DNA of 64,000 nucleotides, from the NCBI GenBank assembly GCA_024291935.2, contig JAGTYA010000026.1, positions 1,723,501 to 1,787,500 of the forward strand. Reading direction: 5' to 3'. This document shows positions 11,646 to 21,966 of the stretch, in pieces (position 1 is the stretch's first letter; each line of letters opens with the position of its first letter). This stretch comes from Okapia johnstoni (Eukaryota > Chordata > Mammalia > Artiodactyla > Giraffidae). Below the pieces are notes generated by a model that was not told the DNA's origin, did not search any database, and saw only the letters and a list, made by a program, of their open reading frames with translations. The translations under genes were made by a program, and so were the position numbers.

Positions 11646-12164
11646 GAGTTACAACAATATCATGAGCGTACAGGGTAATGTCTCTTAATAAGCCAATAAA
11701 GAGATAACATACTCCAAGCAAATGGCAGGTTACTCCATTGTTCCAGCCAAAGGGCAGAAAAAAACCTAAAGTCTAAATTCAGTTGAGATGTACCTTTTGA
11801 ACAAAGTTTTGGTTCCTCCAGAGAGACGTCCGGCTGCCAGGGCAAAAATAAAAGTCTCTCTTGTTGCTGGGGAACCACGGTGCTGCTCTTGGCTGGAAGG
11901 CTGATCTCCTTGGCGCGACAGCTGCAGCATTCGTCACCGTTTCTCATAAAGGAGTCACCTTTACCAAGCCAAGGGCTTCAGAGAGCTGGATCAGCAGTCT
12001 GGCTCCGCTGTCACAGACTCTTGGTATTTACAGCTCTAATGTCCGGGCACCAGGGTGGCTTTTTCACATGTTCTTATTGATAAGCCCCCGGGGGCCCTTT
12101 GAGCAGCTGAGCTCTGATAAATAACGATGACACCCTGACGTAGCCCGTTCTTATATCAAAACAA
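11646..12164. other. intergenic sequence, nothing recognised
   Basis: This 519-bp stretch lies between SINE and L1 pieces. I see no gene, RNA or named repeat. Confidence 0.4.
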
Positions 12165-12430
12165 CTTCACTTCTTTTTTTGCTTGCTTTCTTTTTAATTT
12201 TTATGTTATGTTGGTGTAAGTTTCATTAACAATGTTTTGTTAGTTTCAAGCATGCAGCAAAGTGAACCGGTTATACATGTATATCTATTTTTTTTCTAGA
12301 TTCTTTTTCCATACAAGTTATTACAGAATATTGAGTAGAGTTCCCTGTGCGATAAGTAGGTCCTTGTTGGTTATCTATTTTGTATATAGTAGTGTGTGTG
12401 TGTTAATCCTAACCTCCTAATTTATCCCCC
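12165..12430 (-). mobile_element. ruminant L1 3'-UTR fragment, reverse
   Basis: The 'gtgtaagtttcattaacaat' to 'tgtatatagtagtgtgtgtg' segment is the reverse of the L1 3' untranslated region. Confidence 0.65.
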
Positions 12431-12566
12431 CTCTCCAAACAACTTTACTTCTAAAAACACTTGTCTTTGCCATAATCAATGGCTTAATACATTGTCACTT
12501 AAATTGTCAAAAGTAGATTTGAAAAAAAAGAGTAGATTTGAAATCGTATAATCTCAATATACAATC

Positions 12567-12850
12567 GGAGAAGGCAATGGCACCCCACTCCAGTACTCTT
12601 GCCTGGAAAATCCCATGGACAGAGGAGCCTGGTTGGCTGCAGTCCATGGGGTCACTAAGAGTCGGACACGACTGAGCGACTTCACTTTCACTTTTCACTT
12701 TCACGCACTGGAGAAGGAAATGGCAACCCACTCCAGTGTTCTTGCCTGGAGAATCCCAGGGACAGGGGAACCTGGTGGGCTGCCATCTGTGGGGTCGCAC
12801 AGAGTCAGACACGACTGAAGCGACTTAGCAGCAGCAGCAGTAGCAGCAGT
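12567..12850 (+). mobile_element. tandem pair of Bov-tA SINE units
   Basis: Two successive units, each with an 'actccagt..tcttgcctgg' body and a 'gacacgactga' end, are joined by a 'cactttcac' linker. They end in an (AGC)n tract near 12828-12850, the known (AGC)n tail of ruminant SINEs. Confidence 0.85.
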
Positions 12851-12929
12851 ATACAATATCCTTTGACACACAAGAGTTTAAAATTTTGGCCAATTCAATT
12901 TACCTATTTTTCCCTTTTTCTTTTCTTTC

Positions 12930-14076
12930 AGCCACACCCCATGGCTTGCAGAATCTGGCGTCTCCAACCAAGGATTGAGCCCAGGCCACCGCAGTGACAG
13001 CACCGGGTCCTAACCGCTAGACCAGCAGGGACTCCCTACCTACTTTTTGTTTCTGACTTTGCTGTGCTTTGGGGTTGTGTGTACGGAATCATTGTCTAAC
13101 TCAAGGTCATGAAGACTTGTTTTCCTCTAAGAGTTTTATAGCTTCAGCTCTTACACTGAGGTCTATGACCATTTTGAGTTGATGTTTGTGTGTGGTGTGA
13201 GGTATGGCCCTCACTTCATTCTTTGGCCTTTGGATTTCCAGCTGTCTCAGCGCCAGTTGTTGAAAAGACTATTCTTTTTCTCCTTGAATCGTCTGGGTGT
13301 CCCTGTAGAAACTGACTGGCCATGAATGCGAACGTTTATTTCTGGACTCTCAATGCCGTTCCACTGAGATGCTTGTCTGTCGCTAGGTCAGTGCCACACT
13401 GCCTTGACCTCTGTAGCTTTGCAGTAAGTTTGAATCGGGAATGTGACCCCAACAGCTTTCTTCTTATTTTTTAAGACTGTTTCGGCTATTCTGGGGCCCT
13501 TGCATCCCCACATGAATGTTAGGATCAGACTGTGAAAGGCCAGCTGGGATTTTGATAGGCGTTTCATCGAAGCTGCAGATCAGTTTGGGGGAGCACTAGC
13601 GTTACAACCACATCACCGTCTCTTCTGACCGTGAACACCGGCTGTCTTCTCATTTCGTCAGACCTTCTCTAATTCCTTTTGGCAATGCTTTGTAGTTTTT
13701 GGTGTACAAGTCTTATACGTTTATTGCTAGGTATTTTGTTCACTTACTGCTGTTACACATGGGGCTGTCTTCTTAACCCCATGTTTGGATTGCCCGTCGC
13801 TAGTGTAGCAATAAAATTGACTTTTGTGTATCGATCTCTCTTTTTCTGGCTGTGTTGGGTCTCGGTTGCGGCACGTGGGATCTTCGTCCCTTCATGCGGG
13901 ATCTTTCCTTGGGCACGTGGACTCTCTGGATGCGGCGTGTGAGATGTGGTAGTTGCAGCACGCAGGCCTAGTTGCTCTGCGGCATGTGGAACCTCAGCTC
14001 CCCGACCAGAGATCGAACCCATGTCCCCGCATTGCAGGGCAGATTTTTAACTACTGGACCACCAGGGAAGTCCCTG
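12930..14076 (-). mobile_element. LINE-1 antisense with two nested CHR SINEs
   Basis: 12930-13035 and 13835-14076 are reverse CHR (tRNA-Glu) SINEs, each ending in 'accagcagggactcc' or 'ccaccagggaagtccc'. The sequence between them is antisense L1 ORF2-type ('ctctaagagttttatagctt' and onward) and continues to about 14290. Confidence 0.7.
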
Positions 14077-14294
14077 TATATTGATCTTGTATTCTGCCAA
14101 CTGTTGAACATATTAATTAATTGTTTTAATTTTGTGCATGTGGATTTCTTAGGATTTTCCATACAAGACATCGTGTCATCTGCAAATAGAGATAGTCTAT
14201 GCCTTCCTTTCCCATACAGGTGTCTTTTTATTCCTTCATCTTGCTTAAATGCTCTGGCCAGAACTTCTAGGACAATGTTGAATAGACGTGGCAG

Positions 14295-14726
14295 GAGTAT
14301 GCAGCAACACGGATGGACCTCGAGATGATCCAGTAAGTCAGAAAGAGAAAGACAAACACCATATGTTATCACTTACATGTGGAATCTAAAATACGACACA
14401 AATGAATTCATACAAAACAGAAAGAAACTCACAAACACAGAGAACAGACTTGCGGTTACCAAGGGGAAGGTGGATCGGGGAGGGAAGGACTGGGCTTAGC
14501 AGATGCAAACTATTATGTGTAAGATGGATAAACCACAAGGTCCTACTGTAGAGCAGAGGGAACTATATTCAATATCCTGTGAATATATATTCAATATACA
14601 TATAACTGAACCCCTTGGCTGTACAGCAGAAATTAACACAACATTGTAAGTCAACTATATTTCAATAAAATGTATACATACATATATGGAAAGAGGGAGA
14701 GAAAGAGAGAGGGAGAGAGAGAGAAG
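14295..14726 (+). mobile_element. L1 3' end followed by (GA)n microsatellite
   Basis: This is a forward ruminant L1 3' end, from 'gcaacacggatggacctcga' to 'gtcaactatatttcaataaa'. An AT tail and a GA-rich microsatellite (about 14684-14726) follow. Confidence 0.75.
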
Positions 14727-14769
14727 TGGCAGGATTTGGGGTCCTTCCCTTGTCCCTGGTCTCACGGGG

Positions 14770-14975
14770 GACACTCTCAGATCTTACCATTAGCTGTGAT
14801 GTTAGCTGTGGTCATTAGTAAACACCCCTGGTCCAATGGAAGGACGTTCCTTTCTATTTTGAGCGTGTTGAGTGTTTTCACCAGGAAAGAATGTTCGGTT
14901 TTGTCAGATGCTCTTCCTGCTTCTACTGAGACGATCATATAATTTGTTTTAGTTTATTAATATGCGTAGCACCTT
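14770..14975 (-). mobile_element. L1 fragment, antisense
   Basis: It carries antisense L1 ORF2-like sequence: 'ttaccattagctgtgatgtt' and 'gagacgatcatataatttg'. Confidence 0.55.
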
Positions 14976-16255
14976 TTCCAGATGCTAAGCTCTTTTTGTT
15001 TGTTTGCTTTTTAAATATAAACTTGTCTCCCTTGGGGATGGCCTTTGAGTCCCTGTCAAGTTCAGCGAGCGTGGCAGACTCCCTATGAAGAAGGTTTTGC
15101 AGAAACAGCCTATCTCCTTTAGGTGGTCTTTGCTTATTTCCACAGGAAATGGAGGCAAGGAGGCGGGTTCAGTGATCCCACACCCTCCTCCCACCCCACA
15201 ACACACACCCAGTACTCGTGTCCCAGAACAGCAGTGAATCACCAGCCCCGGGCAGAGAAGCCTTTCCGTCAAACACACTTGAAGAAGGCCCTGGCCTCCT
15301 GCCTTCCGCGAACCAGGCCTTGCTCCGAGCGCCTGGGCCTGTGGTCGCGTTTACTGCAGACGGGACATGGAGGAACCAGCCCAAAGTCACTGGGAGCAGA
15401 AGACTCAGGCCAAGTCCAGCTGGGCAGTGAGGCCGGCTGGTCCTGCCGAGCTGCTGGCCACAGCCCCCCATCGGCTCCCGTCCTCCCGGGGCAGTCAGCG
15501 GAGGGCAGGGGCCACAGGCAGAGGGGCTCCCCACCCAGGACGGCAGGCCCCGCCCCTCCCCCTCATTCTCAAATGGAGCCCATATGGGAGCTTGTCTGGG
15601 TGTCCCGCCTCCAGCTCACACTGGCACACACGACATGTCACCTCTGCCTGAGATGTGGACCGCTGTGTCAACGTGACCGGCCCCGGGGTGCCCTGATGGG
15701 GCTCGACTTCTGGGGGAGTCTGGGGGTGCCCCCAGGTGGGGTCAGTACTGAACGTGGATGCAGGAGAGCAGGTGCCGTCCCCTGAGGCCTGAATGGAACA
15801 CTAGGGGGGAAAGGAGAATGCGCCCTCCTCCGGCCCCACCCCCTGAGCTGGGGTGGCTCCTGGCACCTCCTCCTGCCCTCAGTCCGGGGTTTACAGCATC
15901 GCTGGGGCTCAGGCCTCCAGACTCAGGCTGGATGACGTCACCAAACTGGCCCTCCTGGGCCGCCGGTGTGCCCACAGCAGGTCATGCCCAGGCCCGTAAC
16001 CACGCAAGCTGATTCCACAGGGGCCAGGCCTGACGCTCTCCTGTGGAAACCCTCCAGTCACTCCCACTAGGGCCAGAATCCCGGGCAGCCCCACGCTGGC
16101 CTTCAGGGCCAACAGCCAGCCTCACCCTGACCTCATCACCAGCCCCCACCTCAGACCTTAGAGTCTAGCCGTCTTCCCACATTCTTCTGCTACCACCCAC
16201 AAGCTTCCTGTTTCCAACCTCCCCCTCTGCCTGAAACGCTCCCCCTAGTACCCCA
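14976..16255. other. GC-rich intergenic sequence, nothing recognised
   Basis: There are no repeats or genes I can support. Open frames here are composition-driven. Confidence 0.4.
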
Positions 16256-16760
16256 ACAAAGGTCTGTATAGTCAAAGCTATGGTTTTTCCAGTAGTCATG
16301 TATGCATGTGAGAGGTGAACCATGAAGAAGGCTGAGCACCGAAGAAATGATGCTTTCAAACTGTGGGGCTGGAGAAGGCTCTTGAGAGTCTATTGGACTG
16401 CAAGGAGAGCCAACCAGTCCATCCTAACTATACACTGGGTTGGACTGATTTCATTCATTCAGTCAACCCTGAATATTCATTGGAAGGGCTTATGCTGAAG
16501 CTGAAGCTCCAATACTCTGGCTACCTGATGCGAAGAACTGACTCACTGGAAGAGATCCTGATGCTGGGAGGGATTGAGGACAGGATGAGAAGGGGACAAC
16601 AGAGGATGAGATGGTCGGATGGCATCATTGACTCAATGGACATGAGTTTGGACATGAGCAAACTCTGGGAGATAGTGCAGGACTAGGAGGCCTGGTGTGC
16701 TGCCGCCCATGGGGTTGCTGAGACGCACACAACCTAGCCCCAGCGACTGAACAACAAAAG
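16256..16760 (+). mobile_element. BovB 3' fragment
   Basis: It runs from 'ggtctgtatagtcaaagcta' through the conserved 'gagactcttgagagtc'-like segment to 'cccagcgactgaacaac'. It is truncated, with broken frames. Confidence 0.85.
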
Positions 16761-17205
16761 CACCCCACAGGGCTGGCTCCATCGCTGACTTCTCCTGGAA
16801 CCCCATAGAGGAATGCCCCCCACCGCCCAGTGGCTTTCCGTCCAGCATCCTCCCAACAGTGTCCCTTCCCAGCACTTCCATGACCATCGTGGGGTGACAT
16901 ATTTCGCCCTCACCAGGGCCTGAGGTCCTCAAGCGAAGGGGTCCTGGCTGTCCAGCTGCTCACAGCGCCTGGCACACAGTTGGCACTTGCTGACTGCAGG
17001 ACTGAAGCAGCGGACAGAAGAAGTGGGGCGGTGGGCCAAGGACGCAGGCACGTGGTTCTGCGGCTCCCTGAGCTTGGGCTCTCTGCCCCACTACCCCCTT
17101 CCCAGAAGGCCCAGGGAAGAGACAGCCCACAGTTTCGGCAGGAAATGTCTGCATCACTGCAGGGAGCCGATGGGAGGACAGGGTGCCCAGGGCACCCAGA
17201 CAAAA

Positions 17206-17628
17206 GTGAAAGTGTTAGTTTCTCAGTCGTGTCCGACTCTTTGCGACCCCGTGGACTGTAGCCCGCCAGGCTCCTCCGTCCGTGGGATTCTCCAGGCAAG
17301 AATACTGGAGTGGGTTGTTGTTCCCTTCTCCAGGGGATCTTCCCGACCCAGGGATCAAACCCAGATCTCCCACATTGCAGGCAGATTCTTAACCATCTGA
17401 GCCACCAGGGAAGCCACCTAGACAAGCGACTCTTCAAACTGAAGTCTTGTTCTGCCTCCTGGTCAGCAAAAATAATCCAGGCAGACCCCTCAAAGACGTT
17501 ACTTCTTTTGGTTATAACCTTCAACACGCACAAACCCCACACTTGTGCTCCTGGCTCTTCCAGAAGCGTGCCGCTGCTGCTGCTGCTAAGTCGCGTCAGT
17601 CGTGTCCGACTCTGTGCGACCCCATAGA
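17206..17628 (-). mobile_element. Bov-tA SINE and a second partial SINE, reverse
   Basis: 17206-17422 is a full-length reverse Bov-tA. 17567-17628 is a 5'-less reverse SINE starting with a (GCT)n tract, the complement of the (AGC)n tail. Confidence 0.8.
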
Positions 17629-18430
17629 CAGAAGCGCGAGGTCGAAACAAATTTTTAAATAAACCACCAAGAAAGCTACAGAACTAGCAGAGCCTCTCGA
17701 TGGATACGACACAGTAGCCATTGGCCTTCTTCAGCTGCTGAAATGCAAACCCCTGCACCATGAGCATCAGCACGTCAGTCCCGGGCGGTGGCACTGGCCA
17801 CGTTTCAAGCGGTCAGTAGTTATTCGTGCCAGGGTGACTGCAGAGGCAGAGCTCCCGTCTCTCCAGCTGCTGTCACCTTGCTGTCACCTGGGCAGAAAGC
17901 TTGGCAAATCACCTCTCTGCCCCCTGGTTAGCTCAGGCAGTGAGGGCAGCGGGGACCTCAGGAGACAGCAGGCCTGTGGGTACCCCACCACCAGGGTGTA
18001 TGTGAAACACGCCACATGTTATACAGGTGGCCTGGGCCTCTTGGACACAACACTGCCCCGGGGAGCACTCTCTCTGTGACCTTTCCAGCACAGACTCCTC
18101 TACCAGCCCTCAGCGACTCCCTGTTTCCATGGGGCAAGGGCTTAGCGGCCTAGACTCGGCTTCTAGGATCTTTACGCCAGGGCCTCCTCCAGGGCCTCCT
18201 CACTCCCGACCCGACCCGGCTTTCTGTCCCGGAAAGCGCTGTGAACAAAGCGCGCTGCTGTCTGCGCTTAGCTGTTGGCCGGTGCATCACCTCCTCCATG
18301 GCGCCTTCTAGGATCGTCCCCAGGAGCCTGAAGGAGGAGGGGAAGTGAGTCTTCCCTGGCTGCAGGCCAGTCCTCCCGCGCGGCCCCTCGGGGAATCCAG
18401 CGTGCCCGCAGCCCAGGGATGCGTGCGGCC
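17629..18430. other. region upstream of the CD81 CpG island
   Basis: GC content rises towards CD81. I see no gene or named repeat. Confidence 0.4.
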
Positions 18431-18439
18431 CCTGGCACT

Positions 18440-19450
18440 GCGCGCCCAGGCCCCTGTGTCCTGACTGCACTATCTGACACCCCGAAGTGTGTGCGCCGCA
18501 GGGGGAGGGTCGTGCGCCCCCTCCCCGGGGGCCAGGCTGCGGGCCGGGGCTGCGTCCCCTCCGCGCTCCGGCAGCCGCGGCGGGGGCGGGGCCTCGGGGC
18601 GGAGCCTGTGGGCGTGGCCTCGGCGCCCTATAAATAACGGAGCGAGGCGCGCGCCCGGCCTCAGAGTGAGCGCGCAGCGGCTGCGAAGACTCAGGCGCGT
18701 CCCGGCCAGGCCTCCCGGTCACCTCTCCCGCTTCCCTGCGCGCCCCTCGTCCGCGCGTGACCCGCGCCTCCCGTCTGCGCGCCCCAGCAGCCCGCCAGGC
18801 CCCCAGCCGCTCTCCAGGCCCCCAGGCCCCGCGCCCGACACCCAGGACAGGCACGCGCCCCGCAGGCCGCCCGCCGCCCGCGCCGCCATGGGGGTAGAGG
18901 GCTGCACCAAGTGCATCAAATACCTGCTCTTCGTCTTCAATTTCGTCTTCTGGGTAAGCCTGCACCGGGGGTGGCGGCAGGCCGCGCGCTCCGCTAGGCC
19001 CCGCCAAGGGGGCGCAGCCGGGCCGCCAAGTTGCGGGGCCACCTGTGTGCGCCCAGCCTGGGTAGGTGGGAGGGCCTAGGCCAGCGGGTCGCGAAGGGGC
19101 GGGTCGTCCGGGGCCGCCGCGCCCCTTGACGGCGGGGCTGGGGGCTCTAAGACGGGTTTCGGGCCTCTGCGCGTCGGGACCCAGGGCCCCGCGGCCGGGC
19201 CCTTCGGGGACCTGGGTCCCGTTCCCGGCTGGTGATGGTGGCGGTGCGGTGGGTGCGTGTTCCGAACCTAGCGCCCGGCGCCTGCTTAGTTCTCCTGACC
19301 GCTGTTTCTGGGACCACCCTGTTTCTTGGGGAAAGAGGGGCTCGGGGGCGGGGCTTGGGACGCCCCGCCCCCATGAGCTCATCAGGGCCACCGCCCCTAG
19401 ATGGGCGGCCCGGCCCGGTGCAGTGGCGGGCGGGCGGAGGTGGGGTGGCG
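18440..19450 (+). promoter_or_regulatory. CD81: CD81 CpG-island promoter with TATA-like box
   Basis: The block is CpG-dense and surrounds CD81 exon 1. GC-box-rich sequence ('cgggggcggggcc', 18580-18600, and a GGGCGTGGC element at 18610) is followed by a TATA-like TATAAAT at 18629-18635. A start about 25-30 bp downstream, near 18660, would give a roughly 230-nt 5' UTR before the ATG at 18888. The TATA position is read directly; the transcription start is inferred. Confidence 0.75.
18888..18953 (+). CDS. CD81: CD81 coding exon 1
   Basis: This exon encodes residues 1-22: the cytosolic N-terminus with cysteines at 6 and 9 (palmitoylation type) and the start of TM1. Donor GTAAGC is at 18954. It ends in phase 0. 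Confidence 0.97.
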
Positions 19451-21896
19451 CGCTATAGTTTGCCTTAGTCTTGGGGGACGGTCCACCCCACTCTGGGCCC
19501 AGCTCAGTTCATCCTCCTGTTTGCTGTCGCCACCCTGGGGGTCGGTTTGGGGGTCCGTGCCCTGTCGAAGCGCAGACAAGAAGCGCCCTGGACCCAGGTG
19601 GCCCGCGTTCCAGGGTGCCTGCATAGTGGTGCCCTCAGTTTGTGGGGCCGAGCCTCCTCACCCAGAGGTAGATTCCAGTCCCTCCTCCTGAGGAGCTGCA
19701 GAGGTTGTGAGGGGCGAGGGGCTGAGCAGTGTTCCCAGCTGACACAGGCAGCGGAGAGCTGGGCGACTCTGAGCCTGAGGGTGCTGGGGCGGGGTGGATG
19801 CCCAGCTTGGGGCTTGGAAAGAGGTGCCCACAGGTGAGACGTCTTAGGGGTGCTGGAGGGTCTCCTGGGTCCTCTGGGCGGCAGGCCTGAGTTGTGTTTC
19901 CTGATCAGCCTTAACTGCTGGCTGGTGCAGGGTGAAGCTTTGGCTTTTGTTTCCATTTCCTGTTGGTGCTGGAATTAGGGGCGTGGAGATCTCTTGCTGT
20001 CCGGGGGGAACCAGGCGTGGACGTCGGGAGCCCCTCTGGCAGCTGTGCGCTGCCACCCTTCCGGGGTCCCCTCCTGGCCCCTCGTTGCTTCTCCACCGCC
20101 CCAGGCTGCTCAGCCCTTGTCCCGGAGGAAGAGGACTGCCTGCTGGATCTCAAGTCAACACGGGGAGGCTGAAGTTTTAAAATGGCTCCTGGGGCACTGT
20201 GTGGGCCTGGGGATCTCTGCCCTCCGGCCGGCCCAGGGTCAGGTCCCAGGACACTGAGGTGTTGGGGTGGGGAGGGCGGAGACTGGACTTGGAGTGGAGG
20301 TGTCACATCCTACCTGCAGGGGCACCCGTGGGGGCCCGTGGCCATCAGCCTCTGCCCTGGGGGTGGGAGCAGGGAGGCTGGCAGGATGGGCCAGAGGGCC
20401 GGGCAGCCTTTGCTGAGGGGCTGGTCTTGGTGTTGATTTAGTATTCGCCTGCTTTGGCCTTGGCAAGGGGTGTCAACCAGATGCCCCCTTTGCCGCCAGC
20501 CCTTGAGCTTTTCCCTTGAGAGCAGAGCCTGGGAGGGCCTGGTGGGAGGGGGAAGGGGGGCCTGGAAGGAGACCGAGTGTCCTGGGGGAAGCCCCTCCCA
20601 CCGCCGGGCCTGGGAGGTCTCCCGGCAGACTCCCCCCACCCCCAGCTCCTCCCAGCTGCCTCTGGTAATTTCCCAGGTTTCCCAGGCAGCGCGGGTGGAG
20701 GCCTGACACATCCCCCGGGGCCACTGTATTCAGGCCCAAGGAATTGTTTCCCCTCCCCTCCCCGGGCGTGCCCTTCAGAGCTCTGAGAAGTTGGCTTCCA
20801 GGGGCATGGAGGCCCCCACCCACCCGTGGTGCGGAGAAGGGAGCCCCTCTCTGCACCCCTACCCCCAGCCAAGAGTGTGGTGCCGGGGCCTGGACCCCAG
20901 TGGAGTACCCAACCCACTGCCCTGGCCCTGGCTCCCTTCCTTCTGAAGTGGGGGGTCCTGTTAGTTTAGGAGGTGGGTGCTGGGCACGGTGGCCGCAGGG
21001 AATACTGCTCTCCTTGGCAGTGTGTAGGCCCTGACGTGGGGAGGGGCTTCTGTCACTGGGTGCCTGGAGGAACTCGGGACAGGGCCCAGGGCCCCCCACC
21101 CTGCGGAGAAGGGAGCCCCCCCACCCCTACCCCCAGCCAAAGAGTGTGGTGCCGGGGCCTGGACCCCAGTGGCCCTGGCCCTGGCTCCCTTCCTTCTGAA
21201 GTGGGGGGTCCTGTTAGTTTAGGAGGTGGGTGCTGGGCACGGTGGCCGCAGGGAATACTGCTCTCCTTGGCAGGTGTAGGCCCTGACGTGGGGAGGGGGC
21301 TTCTGTCACTTGGGTGCCTGGAGGAACTCACAGGGCCCAGCCCCACCCCCGTTCCCCAGGCCGGTGGCTCAGCTGGTGCTGGTGGCGCGAGGTGGAGGGC
21401 GGCGTCGGGATCTGGGTCCGGGCACTTTCGCAAGTTTTGTTTCAGAGAGTAAAGCTGTCCCGTGGGAGGCGGCGTCACAGGCCTCCTGGCATGCGGTCCT
21501 GGAAGGAGCCGGTCCCCACGCCCGCCCCCACACGCCAGCGCGCCCGCACGCATGCACGCACACACACACACACATGGGCTCTCACACACACACACGGTGT
21601 CTCACGCACACACGGGCTCTCACACACACACACACGGGCTCACACACACACACAGGCTCTCACACATAACACACACACATGGGCTCTCACACACACAGGC
21701 TCACACACACACACAGGCTCACACACACGGGCTCTCACACATATACACACGGGCTCTCACACACACACACACAGGCTCACACACACACACACAGGCTCTC
21801 ACACATAACACACACACACACACACAGGCTCACACACACACGGGCTCTCACACATACACACACACGGGCTCTCACACATACACACACACACGGACT

Positions 21897-21929
<33 letters not shown>

Positions 21930-21934
21930 GGACT

Positions 21935-21966
<32 letters not shown>

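Noticed and set aside
1..18430. TSPAN32 or ASCL2, expected neighbours of CD81 in human
   Set aside because: I found no exon with the tetraspanin CCG motif or a bHLH domain in this stretch. The intergenic region simply extends to the window edge.
18150..19391. 413-codon minus-strand frame over the CD81 promoter
   Set aside because: It lies in a CpG island where stops are rare, is proline/arginine/glycine-rich without a recognisable domain, and overlaps CD81 exon 1 in antisense.
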